Shown: positions 1 through 9,297 of the stretch, one piece after another
How positions within the stretch are numbered: the stretch's first letter is position 1
Layout of the letters: each line of letters opens with the position of its first letter
Origin: Candidatus Bathyarchaeia archaeon
GTDB taxonomy: Archaea; Thermoproteota; Bathyarchaeia; Bathyarchaeales; Bathycorpusculaceae
Assembly: GCA_041447175.1 (NCBI GenBank)
Contig: CP166960.1
Coordinates: 1,139,507 to 1,203,506 of the forward strand
DNA length: 64,000 bases
Direction of reading: 5' to 3'
Notes under the pieces: generated by a model
The model's database searches: none
The model's input: the letters and a program-made list of their open reading frames with translations, nothing else
What the model was told of the DNA's origin: nothing
Position numbers and translations under genes: made by a program

Positions 1-2
1 TA

Positions 3-1364
3 GTCACCGAGCTGGAAGACTTTCCAGTTGGCGGCTCTATCGGGCAAGTAGGCTACGATAACACCATGTACATCTACAACGGGACAGCAGCAATTTTGAC
101 GTTCCCGCAGGTCAGCACTTGGGTTGCTTACGACATGACGACCGGCGAAAAAATGTTTGGACCAACAACAATAGATGTTACGACACAATTCCCAGAGAAC
201 GGCACAGCGATTTTTGCAAACGTTATCAGTTCGGCGCGTCAAATCTATGAGGGTGGCATATTGCCTCTTTGGTGTAAGGAATCGCTGCAGTTCTTCACTT
301 GGAACCTTCAAAATGGAGAATTCATGTATTCTACTGAACCATTAAACACCAACGGTTTTGCTTTGTACAACTGGGAGAGCAAAATTGTGACTCCAGACGG
401 CTACATGTTTAACTGGGGCTACGACGGTTTTGTCCACGCATACAATGTCACGACTGGCGAGTATTTGTGGAATTTCAGCACAGGCGATGCAGGGCTCAAC
501 ACACCTTATGGTGTGTGGCCAACCTACAACGGCATCACCATTATGGATGGTAAACTGTTTACGCAGACCAGTGACCACGGCAACGGAGTTGAACCGCTCT
601 ACCAAGGCGAAGGCTTGTATGCTCTTGACTACAAAACAGGCGAGCAATTGTGGAACGTTACAGGCTGGTGGGAACAACCAGTTATCGCTGACGGCATATA
701 CGTAGCTCACAACTGCTATGACAACCAAATCTACGCCATGGGTAAAGGACCCAGCGAAGTAACGTTGTCACAGATATCAACAGTTCAAGCACCAGGGACA
801 GAAATACTGATACAAGGAACAGTAGGCGACATATCTGCTGGAGCTAGACAGAAAATGGCAACGGGCGAATTTAACTTCATTCCGTTAGTTGCCGATAAAT
901 ACCAAGGCGTCTACATGAACTACATCTACCAGCAACAGGAATGCCCCGCAGACGTTGAAGGAGTTCCAGTGCTTTTAGCAGCCTTTGACCCTGACGGTAA
1001 CCCACTGGAAATTGGCACAGTTATGAGCGATGCTTTTGGCACGTTTAACATGCTGTGGACTCCACCATCGACAGGCATATACAAGATTGTTGCGACCTTT
1101 GAAGGAAGCGATTCCTACTGGCCATCATATAATCAAATCTCTGTTGGCGTTTCACCGTCAGCTGCGGGAGGCGGTCAAACCCCCACACCATCAGCGCCAC
1201 CCACTGGAACAGGTAGCCCAGCAGTTTCGCCCAGTTTGACATCCACCCCAACAAGTGCGCCTTCGCCGACTGGAGGCACCCCCGTCACAGTCTACATAGC
1301 CATAATTGCAATTGTAATCATAATTGCGGTAATTGCAGCGGCAGTCATCCTTCGAAGACGTTAA
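3..1364 (+). CDS. Secreted PQQ-like beta-propeller protein, C-terminal membrane anchor (5' end outside window)
   Basis: The frame is open from the first bases, so the gene begins upstream; the first in-window ATG (66) is internal. It shows propeller-blade repeats of the PQQ/WD type (ALDYKTGEQLWN, HAYNVTTGEYLWN), then an Ig-like beta domain, a Pro/Ser/Thr-rich linker (about residues 375–405 counted from ATG 66) and one C-terminal helix followed by RRR. This is the same architecture and blade wording as the complete 916-residue protein at 28567–31317, so the two are paralogues. The chain should lie outside the cell, anchored by its C-terminus. No enzymatic residues can be assigned; it may be a binding or scaffold protein. 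Confidence 0.85.
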   Translation, partial: VTELEDFPVGGSIGQVGYDNTMYIYNGTAAILTFPQVSTWVAYDMTTGEKMFGPTTIDVTTQFPENGTAIFANVISSARQIYEGGILPLWCKESLQFFTWNLQNGEFMYSTEPLNTNGFALYNWESKIVTPDGYMFNWGYDGFVHAYNVTTGEYLWNFSTGDAGLNTPYGVWPTYNGITIMDGKLFTQTSDHGNGVEPLYQGEGLYALDYKTGEQLWNVTGWWEQPVIADGIYVAHNCYDNQIYAMGKGPSEVTLSQISTVQAPGTEILIQGTVGDISAGARQKMATGEFNFIPLVADKYQGVYMNYIYQQQECPADVEGVPVLLAAFDPDGNPLEIGTVMSDAFGTFNMLWTPPSTGIYKIVATFEGSDSYWPSYNQISVGVSPSAAGGGQTPTPSAPPTGTGSPAVSPSLTSTPTSAPSPTGGTPVTVYIAIIAIVIIIAVIAAAVILRRR

Positions 1365-1370
1365 TAAAAC

Positions 1371-1396
1371 CCTTCTTTCCTTCTTCTTTTTTTGTT
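1371..1396 (+). terminator. U-rich terminator after the propeller gene
   Basis: Just after the stop codon the + strand becomes almost pure pyrimidine with a run of seven T. Archaeal termination commonly uses such U-rich tracts. No clear stem precedes it. Confidence 0.4.
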
Positions 1397-1503
1397 CCCA
1401 GAATTGTTGAAGCGTAGCCGTTTTTCAGGTTTTTTTGTAGGTGGGCAAAAAGGTTTAATACACATTTGCAGGCTTGTTTTTGTTCAGCACGGATGGGAAA
1501 TGA

Positions 1504-2250
1504 GTGAGAGTTGTTGTCCACTGGAGTGGCGGCAAGGACTGCTGCACCGCGTACCACAAAATCATTGAACAAGGTCACGAAGTCGCGTGCCTAGTCACCT
1601 ACGTTTACATGGAGCCCTACATTTTTCACAGCTTCAAGGTCATTGAGCAGCAGGTTAAGGCGCTTGGTGTGCCGCATGTTTTTGTGAAAATCACTGACAA
1701 CCGTTACGACGACATCATGGGAACTCTGGAACGGCTGCACAAAGAGCAAAAGGTTGAAGCTATCGTCACTGGCGACATTGATAACGTGCATCACAGGAGG
1801 GTTTGGAGGGAAGCCTGCAAAAAATTGGACATGAAACTAATCATGCCCTTGTGGGACAGACCGTTAAACTTGATTCCAGGCAGCCGCTACCGTAAACGCA
1901 TCATGAACATGGAGCTATCAACGGGTGTTAAGGCGATCATGAGCTGTGTTGACCAGCGGTATTTTACGCCTGAATGGTTGGGACGCAAGATTGACAAGCA
2001 ATGTATTGAGGACATGAAGCCACTCGTGGGTCCAGCCGGCAAGGGCATAGATGTTTCAGGTGAACCTGGCGAGTACCACTCTACGACGTTAGATGCACCG
2101 TTGTTTAAGCAGTCCATTGAGATTACCAAGTTCACTAAACGCAATAAGGTTGTGGATTTTGGGGGTTCGCCGTATCGGGAAGGCGACTTCTTGTACTTGG
2201 ACATTGAAGAAGCAGTTCTAAGACCCAAGAAAAACGCAGAACCCCAATAG
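1504..2250 (+). CDS. dph6: Diphthine–ammonia ligase family (ATP_bind_4/DUF71)
   Basis: This is an ATP-pyrophosphatase-like enzyme of the family that performs the last step of diphthamide synthesis on elongation factor 2. The PP-loop SGGKD sits at residues 9–13, right after a short beta strand, and the family motif GEPGEYHS lies near residue 192. The 248-residue length is normal for the archaeal family. The start is GTG at 1504, since no in-frame ATG lies before the PP-loop. It converges on the radical SAM gene with a perfect hairpin in between. A broader N-type ATP pyrophosphatase role cannot be excluded from sequence alone. Confidence 0.85.
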   Translation: MRVVVHWSGGKDCCTAYHKIIEQGHEVACLVTYVYMEPYIFHSFKVIEQQVKALGVPHVFVKITDNRYDDIMGTLERLHKEQKVEAIVTGDIDNVHHRRVWREACKKLDMKLIMPLWDRPLNLIPGSRYRKRIMNMELSTGVKAIMSCVDQRYFTPEWLGRKIDKQCIEDMKPLVGPAGKGIDVSGEPGEYHSTTLDAPLFKQSIEITKFTKRNKVVDFGGSPYREGDFLYLDIEEAVLRPKKNAEPQ

Positions 2251-2262
2251 GCATTCATAAGG

Positions 2263-2283
2263 CGCCAAGAAAGTTACTTGGCG
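2263..2283. terminator. Hairpin between convergent genes
   Basis: A perfect 7-bp inverted repeat (CGCCAAG, 7-nt loop, CTTGGCG) sits exactly between the stop codons of the + strand dph6 gene and the - strand radical SAM gene. It suits a bidirectional terminator or mRNA-end stabiliser. Confidence 0.5.
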
Positions 2284-2285
2284 AG

Positions 2286-3680
2286 TTATTCGCCAGTGTA
2301 TTTCTCAGGTTTAGGCGGACGTACAAGTTTATAGCTTTGTTTTAGCGTTGTAAAGAAACCTTCGCGGCGGATTTTACGGAGAATTCTTCGGGGTGAGCGG
2401 CTAAACGCCATGTGGAAACGCATCTGGATTTTAGTCAAAGACTCATAATCGAAATCATCAGTTTTCACGTAAAGCAAGAAGTCTTCTTCGCGGTTGTAGA
2501 GCTTGTTTTGTTTGACTTCATCGTAGAGGACGCTGTCTGGGTAAGCCACGTAAATGTTGAACCTGCACCAGTCAGGGTCTAGTTTAATGGCGAACTGTAG
2601 GGACTTTTCCATGTCTTCAACGGTTTCGCCAGGGATGCCCATGATGAAGGAGCACGCGACTTGCAGGTGTTCTTTGCGGCACATCTTCACGGCTTGTTTT
2701 ACTTGTTCAAGGGTTATCCGTTTGTTTAGCCGCTCCAGTATACGTGGAGAACCTGATTCAACACCAAACCAGATGGTTTCGCATCCAGCCTTGTGCATTT
2801 TGTGCAAAAGTTCCTTTGAAATCAGGTCTGGACGTGTGTCGCATGCCCAGCGGATGTCGATGTGGCGACGGTTGATTTCGTCGCAGATGCCTTCAGTAAC
2901 TTGCTTTTTGATGGTGAAGTTGTCGTTGATGAAGTAGATGCCTTTGGAATTGTACTTTTCTTGCAGATACTGAATCTCGTCAACAACGTGGTTTGGGCTG
3001 AAGGTGCGACAGGCGTTTCCCCAAAGTTTTTTGGTTTCGCAGAAAGCACAGTTGAAGGGGCAGCCGCGTACGATACTCATGGTGTCAGCGGGTTTGACGC
3101 TTAGAAACTCTATGGTTCGGTCGTAGAGCTCCATAGGCAGCAGGTGCCTTGCGGGTATGGGCACTTGGTCAAGGTCTTTGATGAATTGGGGCGGGTTTTT
3201 CATGATTTTTCCGTCGAGTTTGTAGCCTAAGCCCGCAATAGCTAAAAGGGGTTTGCCGCCGCCGTTTCTTTGGGTTAAGGTGGTGGCAAGCTCTACCATG
3301 GCTTGTTCGCCTTCACCCATGACAACATAGTCGATTTCTGGGATTTCTAGGATGCTGTCGGGAACGTAGGATGCGTGCCATCCGCCAACCACGATTTTGC
3401 AGTTGGGCAAAACGGCTTTGATGGCTTTAGAGGTTTCAACGCATCGGCGAAAAGTTGCTGAACCACAGGTTATGCCCACAATTTCGGGATTCAGCTTTTG
3501 GACGAGTTCTTGGACTTCGCGTATGGTTTTTTTTAGCATGTAGTTGTCTAGAACCTGCACATCAAAGCCAGCTTTCTCCAACGCGCCCGCAACAAAGGAC
3601 AAGCCAAGCGGGGGCAATTTTTTCCCGAGGTACCAGGGTGCGTCTGAGGGTGGCGCAGTGGTCATGAGCAGTATGGTCAT
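2286..3680 (-). CDS. B12-binding-domain radical SAM protein
   Basis: An N-terminal cobalamin-binding-like Rossmann domain (about residues 1–140, with VVGGWHAS and VVMGEGEQ typical of the B12-radical SAM class) is followed by a radical SAM core with the cluster motif C207-x3-C211-x2-C214. It probably catalyses a methylation or ring rearrangement; the substrate cannot be read from sequence. I chose the ATG at 3680 because the chain from there (MTILLMTTAPP) opens with the usual first strand and has a GGAG upstream; the frame stays open to 3797 but that segment is not family-like. A His/Trp-rich 3' part matches the common C-terminal extension (DUF4070-like) only loosely. Confidence 0.85.
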   Translation of the reverse strand: MTILLMTTAPPSDAPWYLGKKLPPLGLSFVAGALEKAGFDVQVLDNYMLKKTIREVQELVQKLNPEIVGITCGSATFRRCVETSKAIKAVLPNCKIVVGGWHASYVPDSILEIPEIDYVVMGEGEQAMVELATTLTQRNGGGKPLLAIAGLGYKLDGKIMKNPPQFIKDLDQVPIPARHLLPMELYDRTIEFLSVKPADTMSIVRGCPFNCAFCETKKLWGNACRTFSPNHVVDEIQYLQEKYNSKGIYFINDNFTIKKQVTEGICDEINRRHIDIRWACDTRPDLISKELLHKMHKAGCETIWFGVESGSPRILERLNKRITLEQVKQAVKMCRKEHLQVACSFIMGIPGETVEDMEKSLQFAIKLDPDWCRFNIYVAYPDSVLYDEVKQNKLYNREEDFLLYVKTDDFDYESLTKIQMRFHMAFSRSPRRILRKIRREGFFTTLKQSYKLVRPPKPEKYTGE

Positions 3681-3944
3681 AGGCGGGTTCTCCAAGTAAA
3701 AGGGAAATGTGTGGTTGAGGGTTGCTTGGGGCAATTCTGACCAAATTTGAGGGGTTTTCCCGATAGGCTGGTGCGGTTGTGCCCCAAACGCGGACATTGC
3801 ATATCAGCTTGATATCTTGCGAATTTTATAAGCATTATTGAGCACGCATGCTTCGGACCAGTGGAGGTTTTGGAGCAGAAAACTTTTGGGCAGTTTGTGG
3901 CAACGTTCATAAGCCAACGGTAGCTCTATAGGGGTGTTAACTTG

Positions 3945-4262
3945 ATGGTGAACACGTGGATGGCTGACGAAAACTCCGCATTTAACCTGCCCGTGAAAGT
4001 GGTTTGGCTTTGCGGCGGCAAAACCGCGGACATTACCCCAAATCAGCCCATGAAGTTCAAAATGAGCGAAGCCCAAGAACGCATCAAGAAAAACCGCTGC
4101 AAGGTGCGCATGAAGTCCCAGATGGCGACCATTTTTGATTATGACAAGCTGGAGGTCAGCTTGTTTGATGGTGGACGGATGCTTTTGAAGAACACGACGG
4201 ATGAGCAGGCCACTATGCGGGCTTATCGGGAAATTCTGCAGTTATTAAATGTTGTCTTATAG
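3945..4262 (+). CDS. Stand-alone E1/ThiF C-terminal-like domain protein
   Basis: A 105-residue protein, starting at ATG 3945 behind GGGGTG. It opens with a WLCGGKTADITP segment and closes with a beta hairpin plus helix (LEVSLFDGGRMLLKN…). That pattern resembles the C-terminal tail found after the adenylation domain in many ThiF/MoeB-type (E1-like) proteins. Here no adenylation domain is present: no GxGxxG, no catalytic Cys or Zn cysteines, and none in the other frames upstream. It may pair with a ThiF encoded elsewhere. The assignment rests on remembered family pattern and is moderate. Confidence 0.6.
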   Translation: MVNTWMADENSAFNLPVKVVWLCGGKTADITPNQPMKFKMSEAQERIKKNRCKVRMKSQMATIFDYDKLEVSLFDGGRMLLKNTTDEQATMRAYREILQLLNVVL

Positions 4263-4380
4263 GTAAGCTCTAGTAAAAGGCTTGGTTTGTCTTAATGTTT
4301 TCGACATTGTTCCTTGTGTGGAACGATTTGTTCCGCAACCAACAATAAACCATAGAGCCCTTCTAAATTGTGGTGCAAAC

Positions 4381-4881
4381 ATGAAGCCCGCTGTCTGGGT
4401 GCTTATGGGCACCCTTTTGGGAGCGTTGGTTGGGTTACCCGTAGGTTACCTCATTACCCAAACCACAGTTGCAGCTTTGGAACTGCAGACGCAAGTGGCA
4501 GACCTCCAAACCCAACTGGGCACCCTGCAAAACCAGAGCGCGACGCTTTTGACAGAAAACTTGGAGCTCCAAACAGAAAACGCAGCCCTCAAAGCAGTAA
4601 ACAAAGAGCTTCACGAAAACAATTCAGCGCTCCAAACTCAAAACATAATGCTCCAAAATCAGGCTGACGATTTTTTGCAGCCCCGTTTGGTCACGTTGTT
4701 GGGCAACAGGGACTGCAACTGGGACGCCTCCGACATGCGCCTGTACATTCAGGGTGAAGTCTGGAACGTGGGTGCGGTACCTGCCCACAACTGCAGCCTC
4801 CACGTGACTTTGTATCGGGGCAACGTTTCCATACAAGACACCCAAATCGCATGGGCAACATTGAAAACGGTAAATACGTGA
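4381..4881 (+). CDS. Membrane-anchored coiled-coil protein with C-terminal beta domain (frameshifted 3' end)
   Basis: ATG 4381 opens a hydrophobic N-terminal helix (about residues 5–28), followed by a Gln/Asn/Glu/Leu heptad-like coiled coil (about 35–95) and a beta-rich domain resembling the FxLYD type. The open frame ends at 4881, but a different frame continues the same domain from about 4854 to a TAG at 4955 (GNIENGKYVNVSEDL…NWTIVP). One indel near 4850 therefore appears to cut off the last 33 or so residues. The protein likely faces outward from the membrane; function unknown. Confidence 0.7.
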   Translation: MKPAVWVLMGTLLGALVGLPVGYLITQTTVAALELQTQVADLQTQLGTLQNQSATLLTENLELQTENAALKAVNKELHENNSALQTQNIMLQNQADDFLQPRLVTLLGNRDCNWDASDMRLYIQGEVWNVGAVPAHNCSLHVTLYRGNVSIQDTQIAWATLKTVNT

Positions 4882-5073
4882 ACGTCTCAGAAGACCTGCA
4901 TTACCGCGGCTCAGCACTCACCAACTGGACCATAGTCCCCACCTGTAAACCGTAGAAAACAGAAACCACACTTCACTACTACAATTAAAACAGCTCATTT
5001 TAGATTATTCAAAAGTTTTAAATGGACAATGAATCATAAACTTGGGCGTTTCTGAAAGGGAGATACAGGAGAA

Positions 5074-6009
5074 TTGACAGGAGACATAGTAGAAGTTAAT
5101 TCGCTAGTTAAAGAGTACGGCGAGTTCCAAGCCGTCAATGATATTTCTTTTACCGTTCGCGAAGGCGAAGTTTTCGCTTTTCTGGGACCCAACGGCGCAG
5201 GCAAAACCACTACCGTAGAAATTTTGGAGTGCATCCGCCCGCTCACAGGTGGCTCGGCAAAGGTCTGCGGCTACGACGTAACCCGAGAGTCGGAGGTCAA
5301 GGAGATTAAGAAACGCATCGGCGTGCTACCTCAAGACTTCAACGCCCTTGACAAGCTTTCCGTGAGGGAGAACATCAGCCTCATCGGCGACATGTACGAG
5401 AAACATATCAATATCGACGAAGTCATCAAGATGCTAAACTTGCAAGACAAAGCAAAAGCCAAGTTTGACAGCCTCTCAGGGGGATTAAAACAGCGGGTCG
5501 GTGTTGCCGCTGCGTTGGTAAGTGACCCTGAACTGGTCTTCTTAGATGAACCCACAACTGGTTTAGACCCCAAAGCGCGGCGAGATGTGTGGTCGGTGAT
5601 TTCAAACCTGAAAAAGCTGGGCAAAACCGTGTTCCTCACCACTCATTACATGGAGGAAGCCCAAACGCTGGCTGACCGCATAGCCATCATTGACAAAGGC
5701 AAAATCGTCGCCAGCGGCTCCGCACAGGAACTTATCTCCAAATACGGTGGACTCAAAATCCTAATCATACGCAAAGCGCCCAAAACGTTGGCTGACATCC
5801 TGAAAGCCAATTATGACCAAATCAACCTCAACGGCGAAGGAGACATCGAGATAAAAATCGATAACGTAGACGAGCTTTGGCGCATTATGGGGAACCTGAC
5901 GAATATGAAGGTGAGCAGTGATGTTGAAATTCAGACCCCCACAATTGAGGACGTGTTCCTCAAAATTACAGGCACTCGAATAACGGACGAGGGGGACCTT
6001 AAACAATGA
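5074..6009 (+). CDS. ABC transporter ATP-binding protein (ABC-2 / drug-export type)
   Basis: A complete nucleotide-binding subunit: Walker A GPNGAGKTT at residues 38–46, signature LSGGLKQ near 135, Walker B VFLDEPTTGLD, and the switch His in TTHYMEEA. A ~100-residue C-terminal extension is typical of CcmA/DrrA-like subunits of ABC-2 exporters. The start is TTG at 5074 with AGGAGA directly upstream. It overlaps the permease by 4 nt (ATGA), so the two are translationally coupled. A TTTTAAAT box about 60 nt upstream may be the promoter. Substrate unknown. Confidence 0.93.
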   Translation: MTGDIVEVNSLVKEYGEFQAVNDISFTVREGEVFAFLGPNGAGKTTTVEILECIRPLTGGSAKVCGYDVTRESEVKEIKKRIGVLPQDFNALDKLSVRENISLIGDMYEKHINIDEVIKMLNLQDKAKAKFDSLSGGLKQRVGVAAALVSDPELVFLDEPTTGLDPKARRDVWSVISNLKKLGKTVFLTTHYMEEAQTLADRIAIIDKGKIVASGSAQELISKYGGLKILIIRKAPKTLADILKANYDQINLNGEGDIEIKIDNVDELWRIMGNLTNMKVSSDVEIQTPTIEDVFLKITGTRITDEGDLKQ

Positions 6010-7268
6010 GAGTCATAACCGTTTTCAAAGCCGTCACCAAAAACTGGCTGCGCAGCCGTGCGGGACTCTTCTTTAGCATCATGTTCCCAATTTTGCTGCT
6101 GGTCGTGTTTGGCTCCATATTTGGAGGCACAGGCGGCGCCAGCCAATACCGTTTGTTTGTGCAAAACCAAGACCTCACAGCAGACGGGCAACCAACCGAG
6201 CTTTCAAACGCCTTCATAACCGCATTAAACAGCACCGAAACCTTCGCCTTAAACCATGTGCCAGCAGACGAGAACGCAACCGACTACGCACAGGAAGAGT
6301 TAGGTGCCCTTGGCGGAGACATACGCGTCCTTATAATTTCGGAGGGATTCCAAGATGACGTGCTTAACGGCACCATGGGGGTTAGAGTGGGCATATGCTT
6401 AGACACTCTGAACAGGACCTACGAGTATTTCTCGCCTTATATGAACGACACCGAAAAAATCATGCTTCAGGAAGGCTTCAGCCAGATGGAAGAGTTTACC
6501 CAAGCCTTCCCGGACATCAACGCGTCCTTAACGCTCATGCTGGACTCCTCCGACCAATCGGCTGGCGTAGTACAAAGCATCGTATCGAGTGTGACAAACG
6601 CCTTCAACTATGAGTTGATAGGCGCCGAGAACGTCATCGTTATAGACCACGAAGCTGTTTCGAGCACGCAGTTTCGAACCATCGACTTCTATATTCCGGG
6701 AATCACTGCAGCTTTCATCATGACCAACGGCATTATCGGCTTAACCTCAACCAACACAGAATTTAAGCGACGCGGCATCATAAAACGCCTCTCAATCACG
6801 CCTCTGACCAAAATGGACTGGATCCTTGGATGCATCCTCAGCCAAACCCTGCTTAACCTGATCTTAAGCTTCATCACGATTAGTATTGGCTGGGTCCTCT
6901 TTGACGTCCGCGTGATCCCAGATGCCTTAACCATTCTGCTGATTTTCTTGGGCTCCGTCATGTTTTCAGGTATCGGCATGATATTCTCAGGCGTAATTAA
7001 AGACATCGAAGCTGCCAACGCTATCGGAAATGCAGTTGCTTTCCCAATGATGTTCCTGTCAGGCACATTTTTCCCGCTAGAGATAATGCCATCTTACCTT
7101 CAGGCGTTCTCAAAAGTGCTGCCCTTAACCTACTTCGCCGAGGGACTCAAAGCAACAATGATAACACACTTCGCCGACACCATAATCTACAACATGGCAA
7201 TTGTAGGCGTACTCGCCGTGGCATTCATCTTGATAGGGGTTAAAGTTACCCGATGGAGAGAAAAATAG
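6006..7268 (+). CDS. ABC-2 type transporter permease
   Basis: The membrane partner of the upstream ATPase. One N-terminal transmembrane helix (about residues 18–36) is followed by a large extracytoplasmic domain (about 40–215) and a block of five hydrophobic helices ending in a short basic tail (RWREK). Near the C-terminus is the ABC-2 family stretch FLSGTFFPLEIMPSYL. This is the DrrB/YhfS-type layout. Together the two genes form an efflux or lipid/antibiotic exporter; the downstream winged-helix gene may regulate it. Confidence 0.92.
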   Translation: MRVITVFKAVTKNWLRSRAGLFFSIMFPILLLVVFGSIFGGTGGASQYRLFVQNQDLTADGQPTELSNAFITALNSTETFALNHVPADENATDYAQEELGALGGDIRVLIISEGFQDDVLNGTMGVRVGICLDTLNRTYEYFSPYMNDTEKIMLQEGFSQMEEFTQAFPDINASLTLMLDSSDQSAGVVQSIVSSVTNAFNYELIGAENVIVIDHEAVSSTQFRTIDFYIPGITAAFIMTNGIIGLTSTNTEFKRRGIIKRLSITPLTKMDWILGCILSQTLLNLILSFITISIGWVLFDVRVIPDALTILLIFLGSVMFSGIGMIFSGVIKDIEAANAIGNAVAFPMMFLSGTFFPLEIMPSYLQAFSKVLPLTYFAEGLKATMITHFADTIIYNMAIVGVLAVAFILIGVKVTRWREK

Positions 7269-7378
7269 CATTTCTCTCTTCTTTATTTTTGTTTTAAAGA
7301 AGGATATGTTTTTCTTGCATTTATTCTGATTCTCAGAGTAACCTTCAAAAGTCACTTCTAAGCTAGAAAAGAGTTAAC

Positions 7379-8020
7379 ATGATAATTCCTTTGTTAGATG
7401 TCACGTTGCAGGGGTTCCCCGAATGGTCCCTTAGCGAACGCGACGTAGATGTCGTTGAGTTTCTGGGCGAAGAAGAATTCCACTTCTTCACCTTTGAAGG
7501 ACTCAAACGCCGACTCGGCATGCACCCCGAAACCCTCTCACGTATCCTTAGCCGCCTTGAAGCTGAAGGCGTTATCAAAAAAAGCAGCGAGGGCTACACT
7601 GTAACAAAGGAAATCGCCAAAAAACTCCGCCACCAAGCAGGCAACAATGGCGGTTCAAGAGTGATGCTGCTGCAGACGTTTTTGCCCTCCGACTTGCCCG
7701 TGGAAGCGTTGGTTGAGAACCTGCGGGGACGATGGTTTGGGCTGCTGAGATGGTTGGGGCTCTCAGAAAATCAGGAAGGCATTGCGTTAAAATGGGTCAC
7801 TGAAGATGGCGCCATCCAAATCGACGCCAAAGTCACGTTAAATGCGCTGTCAATTGAAGCTAAATACCTGCATGGGTATGACCAAAATCTTGCGTTGAAG
7901 GCGGCGTATCAGTTGATGACGCACATAAGCAAGCTTAGCGCCCGCTCGCATGCGCAGACACCTGTGGCTAGGCATGTTGGCTATTTTGGAAGTCAAGACT
8001 TCTACTATATGCCCGCCTAA
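7379..8020 (+). CDS. Winged-helix transcriptional regulator
   Basis: The first ~85 residues form a winged-helix DNA-binding domain (recognition helix region MHPETLSRILSRLEAEGVIKK). The remainder is an uncharacterised alpha/beta domain with two Trp-rich segments, perhaps for dimerisation or ligand sensing. It lies 110 bp after the ABC exporter in the same orientation, a common place for a local regulator. MarR-like in the HTH but longer than a typical MarR. Confidence 0.75.
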   Translation: MIIPLLDVTLQGFPEWSLSERDVDVVEFLGEEEFHFFTFEGLKRRLGMHPETLSRILSRLEAEGVIKKSSEGYTVTKEIAKKLRHQAGNNGGSRVMLLQTFLPSDLPVEALVENLRGRWFGLLRWLGLSENQEGIALKWVTEDGAIQIDAKVTLNALSIEAKYLHGYDQNLALKAAYQLMTHISKLSARSHAQTPVARHVGYFGSQDFYYMPA

Positions 8021-8112
8021 AATTTTCCACCCTTCTTTTGTGATGGACTTCTGCAGTGTCTTAGTCAACAAATACCATTTTGCCCATTATATTCTGTAGA
8101 GGTGCAACAAGC

Positions 8113-9042
8113 ATGACTCAACTGGTTAACAGTTTAGAATTCCTCAAATCGTTCAGCGACGCCACATCCGCTCTCGTGCAGAAACTCTCCAAAAGCGTCG
8201 TCAGCGTCAACGCCCGCATGTCAAGGGGCACAGGAGTCGTTCTGGACAAGCAAGGATACATCGTCACCTGCAATCATGTTTTGCAGGGATGCAGCGCCGT
8301 CCGAGTAGGACAGGGTGAAAGAACCTTTGAAGCCCACGTTGTCGGTGCAGACCCATACAACGACCTCGCCTTACTCAAAGTAGAACAAGGCAACTTTGAA
8401 CCCATCACTCTGGGAGACAGCGACAAACTCAGCACTGGACAATTCATCTTAGCCGTAGCAAACCCGTTTAACCGTAAACAACCAACCGCAACCACAGGCA
8501 TAATCACAAACCCCGAAGGCTCCGTAAGGGGCTTTAGAGGAACATCCATGGAAAACGTCGTCGCCACCGACGCCAAACTCAACCCAGGATTTAGCGGCGG
8601 ACCCCTCGTGGACGCCGAAGGCAACCTTATCGGCATAAACACCGCCTACGTCTGGCAACGCGGCATCGCCATCCCCGTCAACAAAGTCAAAACCGTAACT
8701 GACCGCCTCTTAACAGGCAAAAAACCCACCAAAGCATACCTTGGACTCATAGCCAACACGGTAGCTCTTCCGCAGGAGATTCAAGACGAAGCAGGTTTAG
8801 ATCAGGAGACAGGCGTGATGGTGTTTCAGGTGGAAGCCGGCGGACCAGCCCGATTAGCGGGAGTAACCATGGGAGACGTCATTGTGGCGTTTAACGGAAA
8901 ACCCGTTGTCGAATTCTATGACCTGCCACGGCTGCTCTCGGAAGATGTCGCAGACAAACAAATCACAATCACTGTGATTCGCGAAGAAAGACTCCTTGAC
9001 CTGACAGTCACACCAACCGCCAAAGAGGAGGGAAACGATTGA
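8113..9042 (+). CDS. HtrA/DegP-like S1C serine protease with PDZ domain, apparently cytoplasmic
   Basis: A trypsin-like protease with a complete triad: His55 (TCNHVL), Asp84 (YNDLALLK), Ser161 (GFSGGPL). A PDZ domain follows (about residues 215–305, with GGPARLAGVTMGDVI). The start is ATG 8113, chosen for the GAGGTG eight bases upstream; the frame is open 33 bp further upstream. From this start there is no signal peptide or membrane helix, unlike most bacterial HtrA proteins, so an intracellular quality-control role is inferred. Confidence 0.9.
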   Translation: MTQLVNSLEFLKSFSDATSALVQKLSKSVVSVNARMSRGTGVVLDKQGYIVTCNHVLQGCSAVRVGQGERTFEAHVVGADPYNDLALLKVEQGNFEPITLGDSDKLSTGQFILAVANPFNRKQPTATTGIITNPEGSVRGFRGTSMENVVATDAKLNPGFSGGPLVDAEGNLIGINTAYVWQRGIAIPVNKVKTVTDRLLTGKKPTKAYLGLIANTVALPQEIQDEAGLDQETGVMVFQVEAGGPARLAGVTMGDVIVAFNGKPVVEFYDLPRLLSEDVADKQITITVIREERLLDLTVTPTAKEEGND

Positions 9043-9241
9043 AAACTGATTTAGCTTCACCTGAGATTATGGCACCAGAATCGCCACAGCCACTACATCC
9101 TTCACCTGGACCTCACCGACCCTTCCCCTCACCAACACCCCACATAAGCCTACGTGAAGCCTCCTACGTGCCCATCCCCTATATTTCTTAAACGGGGAAA
9201 ACACCCTTTTTCTAACTACACGAAAAAAAGTAACTGCCCCG

Positions 9242-9286
9242 AAAACGTAGAGGGGAAGGGGGCTATTGGAAACGTAGCTGACCTAC
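9242..9286 (-). repeat. Intergenic ~45-bp element, copy 1
   Basis: Read on the - strand this opens with GTAGGT, has a GTAG–5 nt–CTAC mini stem-loop, a central TAG-CC core, and ends CCTCTACGTTTT. Copies at 20260 (+) and 40419 (+) share this order. It lies between convergent genes (protease and cupin). Confidence 0.5.
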
Positions 9287-9297
9287 TTGGGGTAGGG

